DNA of 64,000 bases from Calonectria ilicicola. Taxonomy: Eukaryota > Ascomycota > Sordariomycetes > Hypocreales > Nectriaceae. Position 1 is the stretch's first letter. Each line of letters opens with the position of its first letter. The stretch is from positions 1,798,001 to 1,862,000 of the forward strand of contig CP085835.1 in NCBI GenBank assembly GCA_020809705.1. The letters are read 5' to 3'. This document shows positions 46,753 through 57,835 of this stretch, piece after piece. A model generated the notes under the pieces. That model was not told where the DNA came from, made no database searches, and saw nothing but the letters and a program-made list of their open reading frames with translations. The translations under genes were made by a program, and so were the position numbers.

Positions 46753-48133
46753 GATTGCCAATTCACGTCGTTGAGTGCAAGGGGTGGATGGCCGCGTCAC
46801 GCTGCGGGATTAAAGACAAGCTTAAACTGGGAGTTTATGCACGCAGAACGAGTGGGATTGTGCCGTGATATAGTGCATTTAATGCAAGGGAATATTGGCG
46901 TGATATTGAGCTGGAAGGACAGGGGTACGTAATAGGCTGTTGGGTGCCACTTCGCTAGTCGATATGACCTCCAGAAAATATCCGATTTCCCTACGCAAAA
47001 GATGGTTGAAAGGCAAAAGGCGGGCTCAACCGCGCTTCCAGAGTAACAACAGTGAGAGGCGCAACTCTATTTAGCGACTTTACTTGGTCCTGGTTTGATC
47101 GAGTAACAAGCAATCATCTCCATCCTCTGCATGGCACAATAGAGAAGATTGGGTTTTTTTTCTTCACTTATTGTCATATATGGTCTATTTAAATCCCTCT
47201 AGATACGACAGACATTTGACACTAGTCGCAATACCTCACCCATCGTCCCTCAATCATATGACTGCACGTATAAAAGAAACCAGGAGGCCTGCTGGACAAA
47301 CCGTGACCCGTGTGGCTCACTATACTTAGCGAAAAGCAAAGTGTAAGCTTTTTTATATCCAAGATGGACATATCATCACACTCGATGCCCACTATGATTA
47401 AATAGAATAATTCCAAATACGATGATTCATCCAGGGAGTAAATAACAAATATGCAGTCAATGAGTGGCTTCTGGAGGCCAAGTGGGGCAGCAATTTAAGG
47501 AGGGAAAAGCAAAGTCGAACTGTCTCGTCACTCGTCGGGTTTTAATGCCGAATTTGAACGAATTGGACCTTTTGCTAACTAAATATCTGCTATTCTTAAC
47601 CAAGGCACTTTTCATCTGACCATGCTGGCTGAGAATGCCCAGCCCTTGGTCGTGACGCAACTAACGCTGCGAGATACAGTGGGGGCTCAGTGACCAATCC
47701 AAGTACTTGGCGGCAATAAGCATCTCGCGCAATGGTTCTGAAAATGGCATAGCGGCCTCGGCACATCACCACTGAGCCACAAACACACCAACGCTAGCCA
47801 CGATGAAGATTACCGACACTCCAGCCATAATTATTTGTGCGAATCAAATGCAATTCTCATCTTCTTCAGGCTCAGCATAATTACTATTTTTCAGTCCAGG
47901 TGCTTTTGGGTTACAATCAACGAGATGGCTTACGGCTGACCCGTGGCTTTGGATTGCAAAAAGGACATTTCTCATTTTAGCATCAATTGGGAGTGCAAAG
48001 TCAATGTATATAAGAGCAATCCCAAAGCACCTTCAAAGCCATTCACCATCATCAAACCGCTTCACTCAACTTCATCTCTTCTTGTCTCACCCAGCCGCTA
48101 AAGGTCTCCTGCATCCAGAACCTTCTTCCAAAC
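46753..48133 (+). promoter_or_regulatory. Intergenic; promoter of the secreted hydrolase
   Basis: Divergent spacer without a gene. TATATAAG at 48007-48014 lies 120-127 bp upstream of the hydrolase start and is followed by a CT-rich leader. Nothing else could be assigned. Confidence 0.5.
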
Positions 48134-49481
48134 ATGGTGTTCTCACGAGCTCTTCTCGCAATCTCTGCACTTGCCCTGGGCGGTTTCGCCATGAATGATT
48201 CGTCCAACAGCGACACATCCGCCCGCTTGAGCCAGCCTTATTACCCTCCTGAGGCAGACTGTTGGGAGTACAAGGTCCCTGTCGCCGTCACCACCCAGGT
48301 CAATGTCTTTGACTTCCCTGGCTGGACCGATGACTACGCCTTGCAAGATTTCTTGACCAACGCTACTACTCGCCCTTCTGCCGGTTATCCGAGCCCTATT
48401 GTTGGTAAAAAGAACTTAACAGCCTCTTATACTCTTGCAGCGTCCTTTTGTACACCCAAAAGTGGGGATAAGAAGAAGACTGTTCTTCTAGCTACGCATG
48501 GAATTGGTCAGGCTCGCACACATTGGAACTCTGCTTATGAGCCAGGCGACTACAATTTTGTTCAACACGCCATCAATGAAGGATACTCGGTTTGGTTCTA
48601 CGACCGTCTCGGCACTGGAGAATCTGAAAAGTATGGATATACAACCTATTCAGCGCCCAGAAATCTAACACTAACATCTTGACAGGGTCTCTGGCTTTAC
48701 CAACCAGCTTCGCATCCAAAAGGCCGTTCTCGTCGAGCTCACCAAAATTGTTAAATCTGGAAAATACACTGGCAATTTTGGAAAACCCGACAAACTTGTT
48801 GTGATGGGTTTCTCTTTCGGCTCGTACATCACGCATTTTGCCGTTGCAGAGAACCCAACCATTGCCGACGGTGTGGTTCTGACTGGTATCAACTATAACA
48901 CAACTGGTTTAAATCTGAATGGCCTGGTTCGTTCTTTTGTCCCTCGAATTGCTTCACTCCAGAACCATCAAAGGTTTGGTCTTCTTGACCCTGGATATTT
49001 GACGTGGGCCGACACCCTTGTTCAAATCAATACGTACGGCTACCTACCCTAAGATACCATCGTTCACGGCCAGATTTTTAACAGTCCTTTAGTTACTTCA
49101 AGTACCCCTTTTACGATCTCCCTACTTCGTCTTACTGCGAAGAGTACAAGCAGGCTTTTGCAATTGGTGAATTCCTGACCATCGCGGATGGTGATTTTGA
49201 CGCTAGTGGTTACAAGGGTGCCGTATTGGTAAGCAATCATGCATGCTCCAGGATTGGAAAATCATTGACATTTGAGTAAGACCATCACCGGAAAGACTGA
49301 TTACATTGTTTGCGACGGAGAATGCGAGGGACTCGTCGAAGAACCAGCCAGGACCATTTGGAGCAACGCGAAACTCACACCTTACCTCCACCCGCACGCG
49401 AGTCACAACTTCAACTTTCACCGCAACGCGACGGGCGCATACAACGTCATCACCAGCTTCCTGGAGTCTCACGGGCTGTGA
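48134..49481 (+). CDS. Secreted alpha/beta hydrolase
   Basis: Exons 48134-48630, 48686-49033, 49093-49228 and 49281-49481 encode 393 aa. A signal peptide (MVFSRALLAISALALGGFA) opens it. The oxyanion-region strand VLLATHGIGQARTHW, the RLGTGESEKVSGF segment, the nucleophile elbow VVMGFSFGSYITH (Ser) and the late His in LHPHASHNFNFHRN outline an alpha/beta hydrolase. An apparent stop after INTYGYLP lies inside the third intron: a GTACGG donor and TTTAG acceptor join QINTY to FKYPFYDLP, so the gene is intact. Several N-x-S/T sites fit a secreted glycoprotein. The substrate is unknown; relatives are annotated only as fungal hydrolases. The Zn2Cys6 gene follows on the same strand 570 bp away. Confidence 0.88.
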
Positions 49482-49686
49482 GCGGATTATCCGACGAGGT
49501 GTAGACAACGCATATAGACGATGGTAATCAATGGGCCAGCTCGATAGAAATGATCTAAGATTCTTTTATGGTAGCCATTTAGAATTAGACTATATGGGAC
49601 TTTCGTCTTTATCTCACATCCTTCGCAAAACCTAATTCCGAAGTGAGCGCTCGCTGACGTGTGAAAAGCAGCCCTAACCGTACAGA

Positions 49687-49950
49687 TCATGCAGCGCGTT
49701 TCAGCTGCGGAGGAGCCATCCAAGGCCCTTGCACGCCATTCGTCCCGGGTGGCCCGCTCTCGGTGTTGCCGTGCTTGGGTCCACTACTGGGCGTATTTTT
49801 TGGCCGGAATTCAGCCCTATCGTCAGTTTTAGCTGATTGCGTCACAGGCTCGTTCCCAACGATCTTGATCAACCTATCAAATGTTCCAATTACAACTTCT
49901 CTAATGTGTTCGCATATCATGAATGATGCCTCTAGTGCTTTAATTGGCAT
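49687..49950 (-). CDS. Small hypothetical protein (uncertain)
   Basis: An 87-codon frame lies in the 570-bp spacer between the hydrolase and the regulator, divergent from the regulator by about 100 bp. The N-terminal half is helix-like (EASFMICEHIREVVIGTFDR) and the C-terminal half is a Pro/Gly-rich tail (SGPPGTNGVQGPWMAPPQ). I do not recognise it. An overlapping frame of similar length exists on the other strand (49661-49978), so it may be chance. Confidence 0.25.
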   Translation of the reverse strand: MPIKALEASFMICEHIREVVIGTFDRLIKIVGNEPVTQSAKTDDRAEFRPKNTPSSGPKHGNTESGPPGTNGVQGPWMAPPQLKRAA

Positions 49951-50048
49951 AGGCAAAGGATCCGATATTGAATATTAGACTCCCGTCCCCCTTCTGCCAA
50001 GAATTAACATCCAGTCCGTTGCGCTCCAACACACTCTAATCTATCACC

Positions 50049-51759
50049 ATGGTTGGTGTTCCAGGTCGCAGCAAAGGCTGCAATACATGTCGCAAGCGGA
50101 GAGTCAAATGCGGTAGGTCGAATATTCACCTAAATCTACACCTTGGGACTTAATTGCTAATGAGAAGTCAGATGAGACCAAACCAAGTTGTACTCGATGC
50201 ACGAAAGCCGGTTTTCAGTGCCTGGGTTACGAAAGGCCTCGCATCTGGCTTCACTCTTCCACTGCGCCTTTCCCTGACCCAGCGCCCACCCTACAGGTGG
50301 TGGGGTCAACCGACGACCGCGTGCAATCCCCGCCTCCAGAACTAAGCCTTGTTGCATTCAAAGGCGACTTTTGCTTCTCATTCATGTTTTCAAACTTCAT
50401 CTGGAGGTCGTATGGCGCCCTCTGGTTAGATCAAGCCGCAGAGGGAAAACTTGGAGGCCTCGCGCTAGACGCGACCAAGGCCCTCTCTCAGGCAAATTTT
50501 GGGAGATCGAATCACATGTCCGAGATTGAATTGAAAGGATCCGTGTGCTACGGAAAATGTCTTCAGCGTCTGGCTTCTGAGATTGGGAATGAACTTGCTG
50601 CTGGACAAGATGGGAGATTTTTAATAGTCCCAATTCTGGTGCTGATCATGCATGCGGTGCGTCAAGATGGTAGTGGAATGACTTGCCGCTAGCTAATGGA
50701 TGATAGGGCTCTTATTCTGATCGCGCTGGAGCCATGTCCCACCTGAGGGGTCTTTCTAGGCTTCTATACACGTGCGGCCCAGAAGCATTTCAACGCCAGC
50801 CTCTCCTCAATGCATTTGAAGCTGCGCGGTCTACTTTGGTGAGATTCATCGTGTAATGTATCAATTCTTCATTACTTACAAGTTTTTCATAGTTGATAGC
50901 GGGGCTGGTTGGAAAACAGCGCCTGTTTTTTGACGACGAGAGATGGCGAACGGTGCCGTGGGCACGGAACCCCAGTTTAAAAACGCCACAAAGTGAGCTT
51001 CTAGACATTCTCGTTGTCATCCCCGGCATACTTCAGGACCATGCAAAATTGGACCAATCGGCAATTTCTGGTCCACCTTTGAATGGGATTATAGGAAGAG
51101 TAGAGAAGCAGCTCATCTTGGTGTACCAGTGGCGATGGCGATGGCAGGCTCTGTCGGGCAACCTGGTGTGTATTGATAAGCAAAAGAAGAGCCAGCCAGC
51201 GACGTGCACTTTTGAGTATGTCGAAAACTTGGAGCGATTTGAAAGGCTTCGATTTGGCACGTTTGCAGCCGCGACAGAAATTATGCTCTACAATGCCACA
51301 TTGATGTGGCTGCTGGCATTGCTTTGGAAGTTGGATCCAGCGGGTGCGGGTCAGCGGATTGAAGATTGCGCGCTGGTTTCTACGCCGCTTGGTAATGCTG
51401 CGGCCAGGACGTCGTTTGCACCTCTTCAGCGGCCGGGAGCAGCATCGCAGATCCGGGATCCTGCAGTGGAGATTTGCAGAGCATTCGAGTGGGTAAGTCG
51501 GTATCACGGCAGAAGCAAGGAGCCGACCTTCATGTATCTGTTCCCAGTAGGAATGGCAATGAGCGTGCTCGATGCGGAACCAGAAAAGAAAGCATGGTTA
51601 AAAACACTGCTGCAAACAAGCTCCTTGACAGCCAATTATGGACAAGGCGACAGCCCAGCTGGATTTGGCTTCTATGTTACACGACAATCTTTGAACCCAG
51701 AAATGGTTCAAGCGGATGAACAGCTATTTTCGTCACAAGACATGACGGTTACCAATTAG
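50049..51759 (+). CDS. Zn(II)2Cys6 transcription factor
   Basis: Fungal nuclear regulator. Exons 50049-50112, 50172-50656, 50707-50838 and 50893-51759 encode 515 aa. The DNA-binding domain is at the very N-terminus: GCNTCRKRRVKC is joined across the first intron to DETKPSCTRCTKAGFQCLGY, giving the six Cys with C-x2-C-x6-C spacing. An intron inside the zinc cluster is common in this class. The rest is helical and matches the fungal-specific regulatory region in style (LRGLSRLLYTCGPEAFQRQP), without a strong coiled coil. It lies 570 bp downstream of the secreted hydrolase and about 10 kb beyond the MFS pump. It could control the hydrolase, the polyketide cluster or neither; no in-cluster regulator was found. 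Confidence 0.9.
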
Positions 51760-52187
51760 ACAATATCCTGATATTAATTAAAAATGAGACAATTTCAATA
51801 ACTTCATGAATTCCTCTTCTAAAGGCAAGGGCGAGCTCAAGCTAGACAGGGGCACCCAGCAATGCAACTGCATTATACACTCATCGGTACTGTTAGTATA
51901 ATATCTGCATCATGCAATCAACTTTTTATAACTTTATTTAAATTCATAAATCAGGTTGCAGAGATGAAGATATAATCATCGAGGAAAACTAAGATGGAGA
52001 GTCTCAGTTGGTAAGAGTGGTAAGTATGGGAGATGCAATGATCCATAGAAAATGATGAATATGCGAGTGAAGAGCAAATGATTAAAATATGCTCTTGTGT
52101 TATCATTCACAGTATTGTGCGGCGCAAAGAGTACAGACTGTCGAGTTGTCATTTGTATCCACTAGGCAAATATCATCCTACCGCTCC
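51760..52187. other. Intergenic, convergent
   Basis: AT-rich 3' regions of the regulator and the small secreted gene. I see nothing else. Confidence 0.4.
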
Positions 52188-52537
52188 TCAAGTGACGAAG
52201 CCAGAGCTACCTGTAAAATTGGATAGGCAAACATATGTCCGAGTTACCCTAGATCTGTCCACTCTCACCAATATTCTGACAACATGCGTCTGCCACGCCG
52301 CTCTACTGAACTGCACCGTCTGGAATACACTATACTTCTATATTAGCATATTGATGCGATTAGAATAGAGGAACTTACAACAGGGGGGCCACCAGGGTTA
52401 AATAGATTGGGTTCAAGATGTGTACCAGGAGGGCACTTCTTTGGCGCGGTCGGGGGTGGGCCAGATTTTGGAATGCTCGCTCCGCTGACCAGTCCCACAC
52501 TAGTAATAATCGTCGATATGCAAAATGCAATCTTCAT
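52188..52537 (-). CDS. Small secreted protein
   Basis: Two exons (52537-52379, 52319-52188) encode 96 aa. The first 20 residues form a signal peptide (MKIAFCISTIITSVGLVSGA). The mature part starts Pro-rich (IPKSGPPPTAPKKCPPG) and, after a 59-nt GTAAGT...CAG intron, ends in a beta-rich basic segment (THVVRILVRVDRSRVTRTYV) with a second Cys. One disulfide is possible. A TATA box is correctly placed upstream. I recognise no family; the size and secretion are effector-like, which is inference. The first exon and signal are well supported; the second exon is a best fit. Confidence 0.55.
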
Positions 52538-52637
52538 TTTGGCAACAAGTGCTATTAAATAATACGAAATGTGGAATAAGCAAATTGTGGAAAAGGCGTT
52601 GAGAGAGATAAATGCTCATCGAGGCGGCCAGCACCCG

Positions 52638-52648
52638 CTTATATATAC
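52638..52648 (-). promoter_or_regulatory. TATA box of the small secreted gene
   Basis: TATATATAAG on the minus strand, about 100 bp upstream of ATG 52537; it supports that the short gene is real. Confidence 0.5.
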
Positions 52649-53446
52649 TCATCCTCTCTTCCCACTTACCGCATTCAATGATGCGCTAAGCGATTCTTCT
52701 CGTTCCCGTCTTTCAGTACCGCTTTGCGTTAAACCGTGAGCGGCCTAGCGGTATGATTCAGTGATCTAACTCAAGACATTAATTCCAGTCTTATTAAACT
52801 TCCATCATTCAGAGTAATATTGTGCTGATCATTTAATTCTATAACCACGCAGATCTTGGCAATTTCCCACTTTGTGGTGATTTAATGAATATCAATTCCA
52901 AAATGTACAATGTAGAGCTGCTGTTTATTTACATTAGCACAAACTTTTGTTCTTACCAATGATCATTTTTCTTTTTACTTGCATCATACTTGGACTTATC
53001 CTACAAATGAGCCATACCTTGGTATTTATTTGTATTATGTTACTCGGCCAAACTGTGCGCTCACACTTCGGGGTTATTTTATTTTACCGAGCTGTGTGGT
53101 TCAGCTATGATGTCAGGACGATCAACTGGGCGAGGACGGCATTTGTGTTTGGTTTACTGTTTTTGCTTTTTGCTTAGGCACCGATGGGATAAGAGGAAAC
53201 AAGGATAAAAGTTGAACGGATTAATCTAAATTTTCGACATAAACTTTATGGCTGTCTTCGTGAAATCAGAATACTCTCCCTGCTTACACACTGGTCACAC
53301 ATACAAATATCATCAATAACAGTGCTGCGACCATATTTTCCCGACAGGGTCTGCAGCTCTCCACTTCCAACTTTATCCTTTTTAGAAAGGGGCTCAACTG
53401 CTTTGGCGGGGCTAAAATTGCAGTGAAAACGCCGAGGCCGAAGGAT
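52649..53446. other. Intergenic
   Basis: AT-rich, no supported gene. The 76-codon frame at 52947-53177 is hydrophobic by composition only. Confidence 0.4.
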
Positions 53447-54154
53447 TTATGATACTAGGACTGACACTAACCACTCCACAAGCTCGGGATCGCCGTTGCG
53501 TCTAGCGACATCGATTGGCGCGCCTTCGTCCCAAGGAGGGATCACGCGTATGTCGGCGCCACGGTCGTAGAGAAATTCAGCGGCAGGTAACTGGCTCCCG
53601 TGACACGCATTCCAAAAAGCCCAGTCGGTCTCTTGCTTGGTTGGCGGGGGCTCGGCGGTGAAGGCCCTGTGCAAATGATGCATCAATCCCAGCGATGCGG
53701 CGTCCTGTAGCCCAACAGTGGCTCCCCGATCGATAAGTCTCCGAGCAGTCTTCAGCTGCTGAAAGGCGCGGGCGTCAGCAAGCGGGGTGCCTCCGCCAAT
53801 GACGGCTCCTGGCGCGTTGATGTCAGCGCCAGCGTCCAAGAGGGCGTCGAGAACGGCCACGTCGTCGCAGCTGGCGGCCCAGTGCAGCGGCGTCTCACTG
53901 TGCGCCCCGATAAAAGTGCAGTTGACATCTGCGCCCGCGTCGACGAGTGCCCGGATGGTTGCAGGGCCATTGGGGAAGTGGCCTGGCCAGTCCGTCACCA
54001 TGTGCAACAGTGAGCGAGCTTCAGTGGCGTCGCCAATGTGCGCCGTCGCCAAATCAGTGTGTTCAGCGAGCAGCTTCCTCAAATCCTCAACGTCGCCTGT
54101 GCGAATGGCGCATGCCGCCGCAGCAGCATAGGGAGTGTCTGGACTGAGAAACAT
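53447..54154 (-). CDS. Ankyrin-repeat protein, bacterial-like
   Basis: Intronless gene of 235 aa, visibly GC-rich against AT-rich flanks. Ankyrin units are seen at LLHMVTDWPGHFPNGPATIR / ALVDAGADVNC, then TPLHWAASCDDVAVLDALLD / AGADINAPG, GTPLADARAFQQLKTARRLI / DRGATVGL, and two weaker ones (NACHGSQLPAAEFLYDRGAD and APIDVARRNGDPELVEWLVS). From memory, the phrasing LHWAASxDDVxVLDALLDAG followed by IGGGTPLADA is that of actinobacterial ankyrin proteins rather than fungal ones, so acquisition from bacteria is likely (inference). Ankyrin repeats mediate protein binding; no catalytic domain is attached. I start at ATG 54154 (MFLSPDTPYAAAAA); an upstream in-frame ATG at 54175 adds seven hydrophobic residues. 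Confidence 0.85.
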   Translation of the reverse strand: MFLSPDTPYAAAAACAIRTGDVEDLRKLLAEHTDLATAHIGDATEARSLLHMVTDWPGHFPNGPATIRALVDAGADVNCTFIGAHSETPLHWAASCDDVAVLDALLDAGADINAPGAVIGGGTPLADARAFQQLKTARRLIDRGATVGLQDAASLGLMHHLHRAFTAEPPPTKQETDWAFWNACHGSQLPAAEFLYDRGADIRVIPPWDEGAPIDVARRNGDPELVEWLVSVLVS

Positions 54155-54721
54155 GATGATGCAGAAACAAATCAAGGATTGTTTTACGTTATTTATTTCA
54201 CTATGTAGTTATAATCGGCGTGTTCAATCATTAGGGCTTAGGCAGCTGACGCGCTAGCAATGAAATACACCCAACTAACTAGGAGAAAGGAAATGCCAGC
54301 CATTTTGGCACATGACGTATCTCTGCACCATGCTGAAACGCGACACTGAGTGGTTCATTAATTCCTTCCCTTTGTGCATAGATTGAAATAATTAAATTGG
54401 ATAATTTATTCTATGTCTTACTAAAATGCGATTTGCAAAACACACTTCCCAGGCACAACTAAATTCGCAGTGGATCAATGCGAACAAGGCAATAGACAAA
54501 AAGTACAAAAGCTCAGGAGCCATCTGCTCAATCTTTCGGGCTATAAAATTAAATCTGGTCCGCCCGGATCTGTGGATTGACAGGTTAGTTGATGAGACTA
54601 TTGCTTACAACATAAAGCAGGTATGGTTATTGCTACACAAGAAAGTACAATAGTCTTAAAGCAATACATTACATACCTGTCGATCTTCACATTGGGTGTT
54701 TGAAGCATGAGTAAGGAATCA
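54155..54721. other. Intergenic
   Basis: AT-rich with no supported gene; the 75-codon frame at 54426-54653 has no motif. Confidence 0.4.
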
Positions 54722-56261
54722 TTAAGCAAAGCTAGGATCCTCTAAAACCCCGTCCTTATCTGTCAATCCAGCGCATGAAAGGGGGGGTTGGCAATGTATT
54801 AGGTCCTGAAGTTCCAAACCGTTTTGGTTGCCATTAGGATATAATGACACATTCTGTGAACAGGGTTCCCATTCCATGTCGATTGACCCTAAGCTCGAGG
54901 TACTACTGTATAGAGTCATGTTTGCATCGGAAAGAATACTCGCCTCGCCAAACTGATCAGATCCGAACCCCGAATCTTCCATTTTGAGGTAGGGATTTGA
55001 GCCGCTGGTTTCTGAGTTAGGGGTGGTCCCGAGAAGCGTAATATTTGCGTTGTTGAGACTGGTGGGTTGATTCCAAGTAGACAAATGACTTGAACCTTCC
55101 ATGGATTCAGGTTTAATAGGGAGGCTCATTCCATACTGATCTGAATCTGAAGTGCTGCCAAGATGCTCGATATTTGCAACATTTAGACTGTCTTGTATAG
55201 GCATGAGATATTCATCGCCAATAAAATCTGCAGTGGCTTCACGGTCTATCGTATGCCATGGTTCGAAAGGTTCGATAATTTGGTCATTTATCTCCGAGCC
55301 TGTCATTGCCTCAAATGACATGGACTCTGCACTAGGAGCAGGAGCGTTGTCTTGGCCCCAGTCACGGATGTTATTTTCATCACCCGTACTCTCTGTCTCA
55401 GGGCCAAAGTCAACCATTTGCCAGAATTCGGAATCTCTAGTGTCTGCGTCGTTTATGCTTAAGCTTGAGTTAGCATCCAATAACGCGGGATCTGCGTTGG
55501 GGCTTGGATTAATGTATTGATCCCATTCAGTCATGTTAGCGGAATCATCCATACGCCCAACTTCGATATATTTGTGACGAAAGTGCTCTTGAGCCTCATC
55601 AAGAAGTCCTTCTAACAGAGTGGGAATGTTAATTTCGGCTCCTGTCTGGTATCTTGCACCTTTAAGATCCTTTGAGGCGACTTGTGAGCCTTGATCACCC
55701 CAAAAGCGGCGCATCATGCCAACAACCTCTTCTACCACGGTCCTAAGGTAGGGATCATGTGATTTAAACGGCTTTCCAAAGATAGTTTCAAAGATTTCGA
55801 GCCACTGGTCCTCCGGAGTCTTACTCCTCGCAACTCTCTGCGTCAGGCGATCCTGCATTTCAAGCGAAATGCCGTGTTTAAGAATTGAATGTTGCAGTTG
55901 CTTGCAGCAATTTTCTCTATTATGTGTTTGTAGTTCCTCCTCCGAGGGCAGTGATTTAAAGCAGTTGAGACAATTTTGACGGTTCAAGCTGTGCCGTCGT
56001 TTGATATGTTGCTTTACATCCGGAATTCTTGGCAGCCGGAGCTGGATGCATTCTTGGTGTTGGATGGGGTCCACTCTGTAAAACGGGCATGCAAATAGCT
56101 TCCTTGGCCTTTCAAACATCCTGTAGCGATTTCTTAGCTTATTAAAGTACCATTTATTTACTAAAAGATTCTTACTTGTCTGAATCTTGCACACTATTTC
56201 GAGGTTGTTTTGGCTTGGTCACTCTTTGGGAACGTTTATTGGGATGTCGTCTCGGGGACAT
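54722..56261 (-). CDS. Fungal C2H2-like zinc-finger protein, paralog 1
   Basis: Exons 56261-56176 and 56120-54722 encode 494 aa. After a basic N-terminus (MSPRRHPNKRSQRVTKPKQP) comes the hallmark Cys/His region of a fungal family: KLFACPFYRVDPIQHQEC, DVKQHIKRRHSL and CLNCFKSLPSEEELQTHNR, with paired Cys and His able to bind zinc. A conserved helix follows (RVARSKTPEDQWLEIFETIF) ending in a Pro-Tyr-Leu motif. The C-terminal half is acidic and Ser/Asn-rich, resembling an activation region, with repeated SLNxANI-type segments. The function of this family is not established; DNA or nucleic-acid binding is only suggested by the fingers. The same architecture recurs in two nearby genes. Confidence 0.8.
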
Positions 56262-57835
56262 ATCGTAGAGCTCTGCTCTGTTGCATTAGATACGCACAGC
56301 CTTCCTGTGGGGGTTTCCCTCTGGCCTCATCGTAAGTAATCAGCGTTTTGTGCGAATGAGGGTGGTCACAAACAATATGTCAAGATGGAATGCAAATTTG
56401 ATAAAGGTTGATGATCAGGTGTCTATCAGAAAGCTCTTGGATGATTACATCTGGTGATTTAATTTTTTGCTTGGTGATAGAGACGAAAATATCAAGGCGG
56501 AACCGATTCTTGGAGTAGAAGGCGGTATGGCACTTATCAATTGCTCAGATCTGTCGCATACCACCTTGTACTTAAGTGGAACAACCCAGCAAGTGACCAA
56601 ATCTTGTGGCACCGCCTCAATGAGAGGGGCCAAGAAAAGCAAATGTGTGACATCCCTGTGGTCCGACGGAAACATTAGCTAAACCCGCCGCGACATCAAG
56701 GGGCCGTCTACCGAACAGCAGTGGCCATTCAATTTCCGGCGGAACAAAGTTGCCTCATTTTGTAAGTGATCACCGATGACGAGCGAAAACCCGATGGCTT
56801 GAGGCAAATCATGAGACAAGCCATTTGCTGGTTGAATCCTATTCAACCACTATGGATGCTACAGGCACATTTGTCCAGCATGGGGGCGGCATTGTGGCAC
56901 CATACAGCCACTATCAACGCCGGCATATCCGCCAAATTTGATCTGCCGTGATATCTAGGCGCCGCGCCCGCGGAGTTTATACGTCGCTGGGTCCTCAAAA
57001 TGATGGAACCCGATGCTTGCTAATGCAATTTTCACCTTCTCACTGGTTGGGACTTTTTCTGCCCGTCACATTTGCGACGGGCTAACCAGCAGGGCCACCT
57101 CAACCACATTTGTGGCCGGCTAACTTACCTGGCCACCGCAACCACATTTGTGGCAGACTCTCCGGTTGGACCGCGTCGACCACATTTGCGGCAGCCCCAC
57201 CCACCACGACGGAACGTGGAGCAGTCCCATTGGGCTGCAAAACGGCAATCGAGACAACAAAAAATCAATGTATGTCGACTTTGATGGGCCGAACAACGAA
57301 TAAAACATCCACGTTCATGATAGATCTATTTCGGAAATCGATAGCCTCTAACGCACCTCAGAAGCCCTCAAAACGTCCCCAAAAATCCCTTTTATCTTGG
57401 CAGCCGAGTGCAAAGAATATCACGGAGACAAGGATCAAAGTTCAAGCTCGGCCGCATGTCTCAAAGCTATAGGCAGAGGGCGGAGCGAGAAAATGCCTTG
57501 CTGATTGGGACGTGGTGGCGAGTGGAGGTTCAACCACGCCCTGGGAGTTGCATATCAGCTGCGCCATAGGGGCTCTGGCTGCACATTGCACTTTCCAACT
57601 CCCAAATGAGATTAAGCCAATCACAGAGGAGCACAAATTGAAATACTCTTACCATAGCGGCGTTTCATCGATATTCTTCTGGTTAAAAAAACAAGTTTCG
57701 GCAATGCTCTTGCACGATTGTGATCACTATTGTGCAAGGCAGACAGATCATGGCTGACAACTGGCTCCGCCGAAGCGGCTCGCAACTCCCTAGGGTAGGC
57801 AATATGTTATGATATAACTCTGAATCGATCCTTTC
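56262..57835. other. Intergenic between C2H2-like paralogs 1 and 2
   Basis: Divergent spacer of 1.6 kb. It holds the 38-bp tandem repeat listed separately. Short frames at 56467-56682 and 57512-57757 are unsupported. Confidence 0.45.
57067..57212. repeat. 38-bp tandem repeat (minisatellite), about 4 copies
   Basis: Units begin CACATTTGyG at 57067, 57105, 57143 and 57181, an exact 38-bp period. Copies 1 and 2 also share GGCTAAC and GGCCACC blocks, while copies 3 and 4 diverge. Each junction around copies 2 and 3 contains CCACATTTGTGG, a near-palindrome. The period is not a multiple of three, so it is not a protein repeat. Confidence 0.8.

Noticed and set aside
49034..49092. Premature stop in the secreted hydrolase
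   Set aside because: The stop falls inside a clean GT-AG intron that restores frame, so the gene is intact.
49661..49978. 105-codon plus-strand frame between hydrolase and regulator
   Set aside because: Overlaps an equally open minus-strand frame and shows no family feature.
57442..57757. Opposing 64- and 81-codon frames
   Set aside because: Both strands are open without motifs; probably chance.
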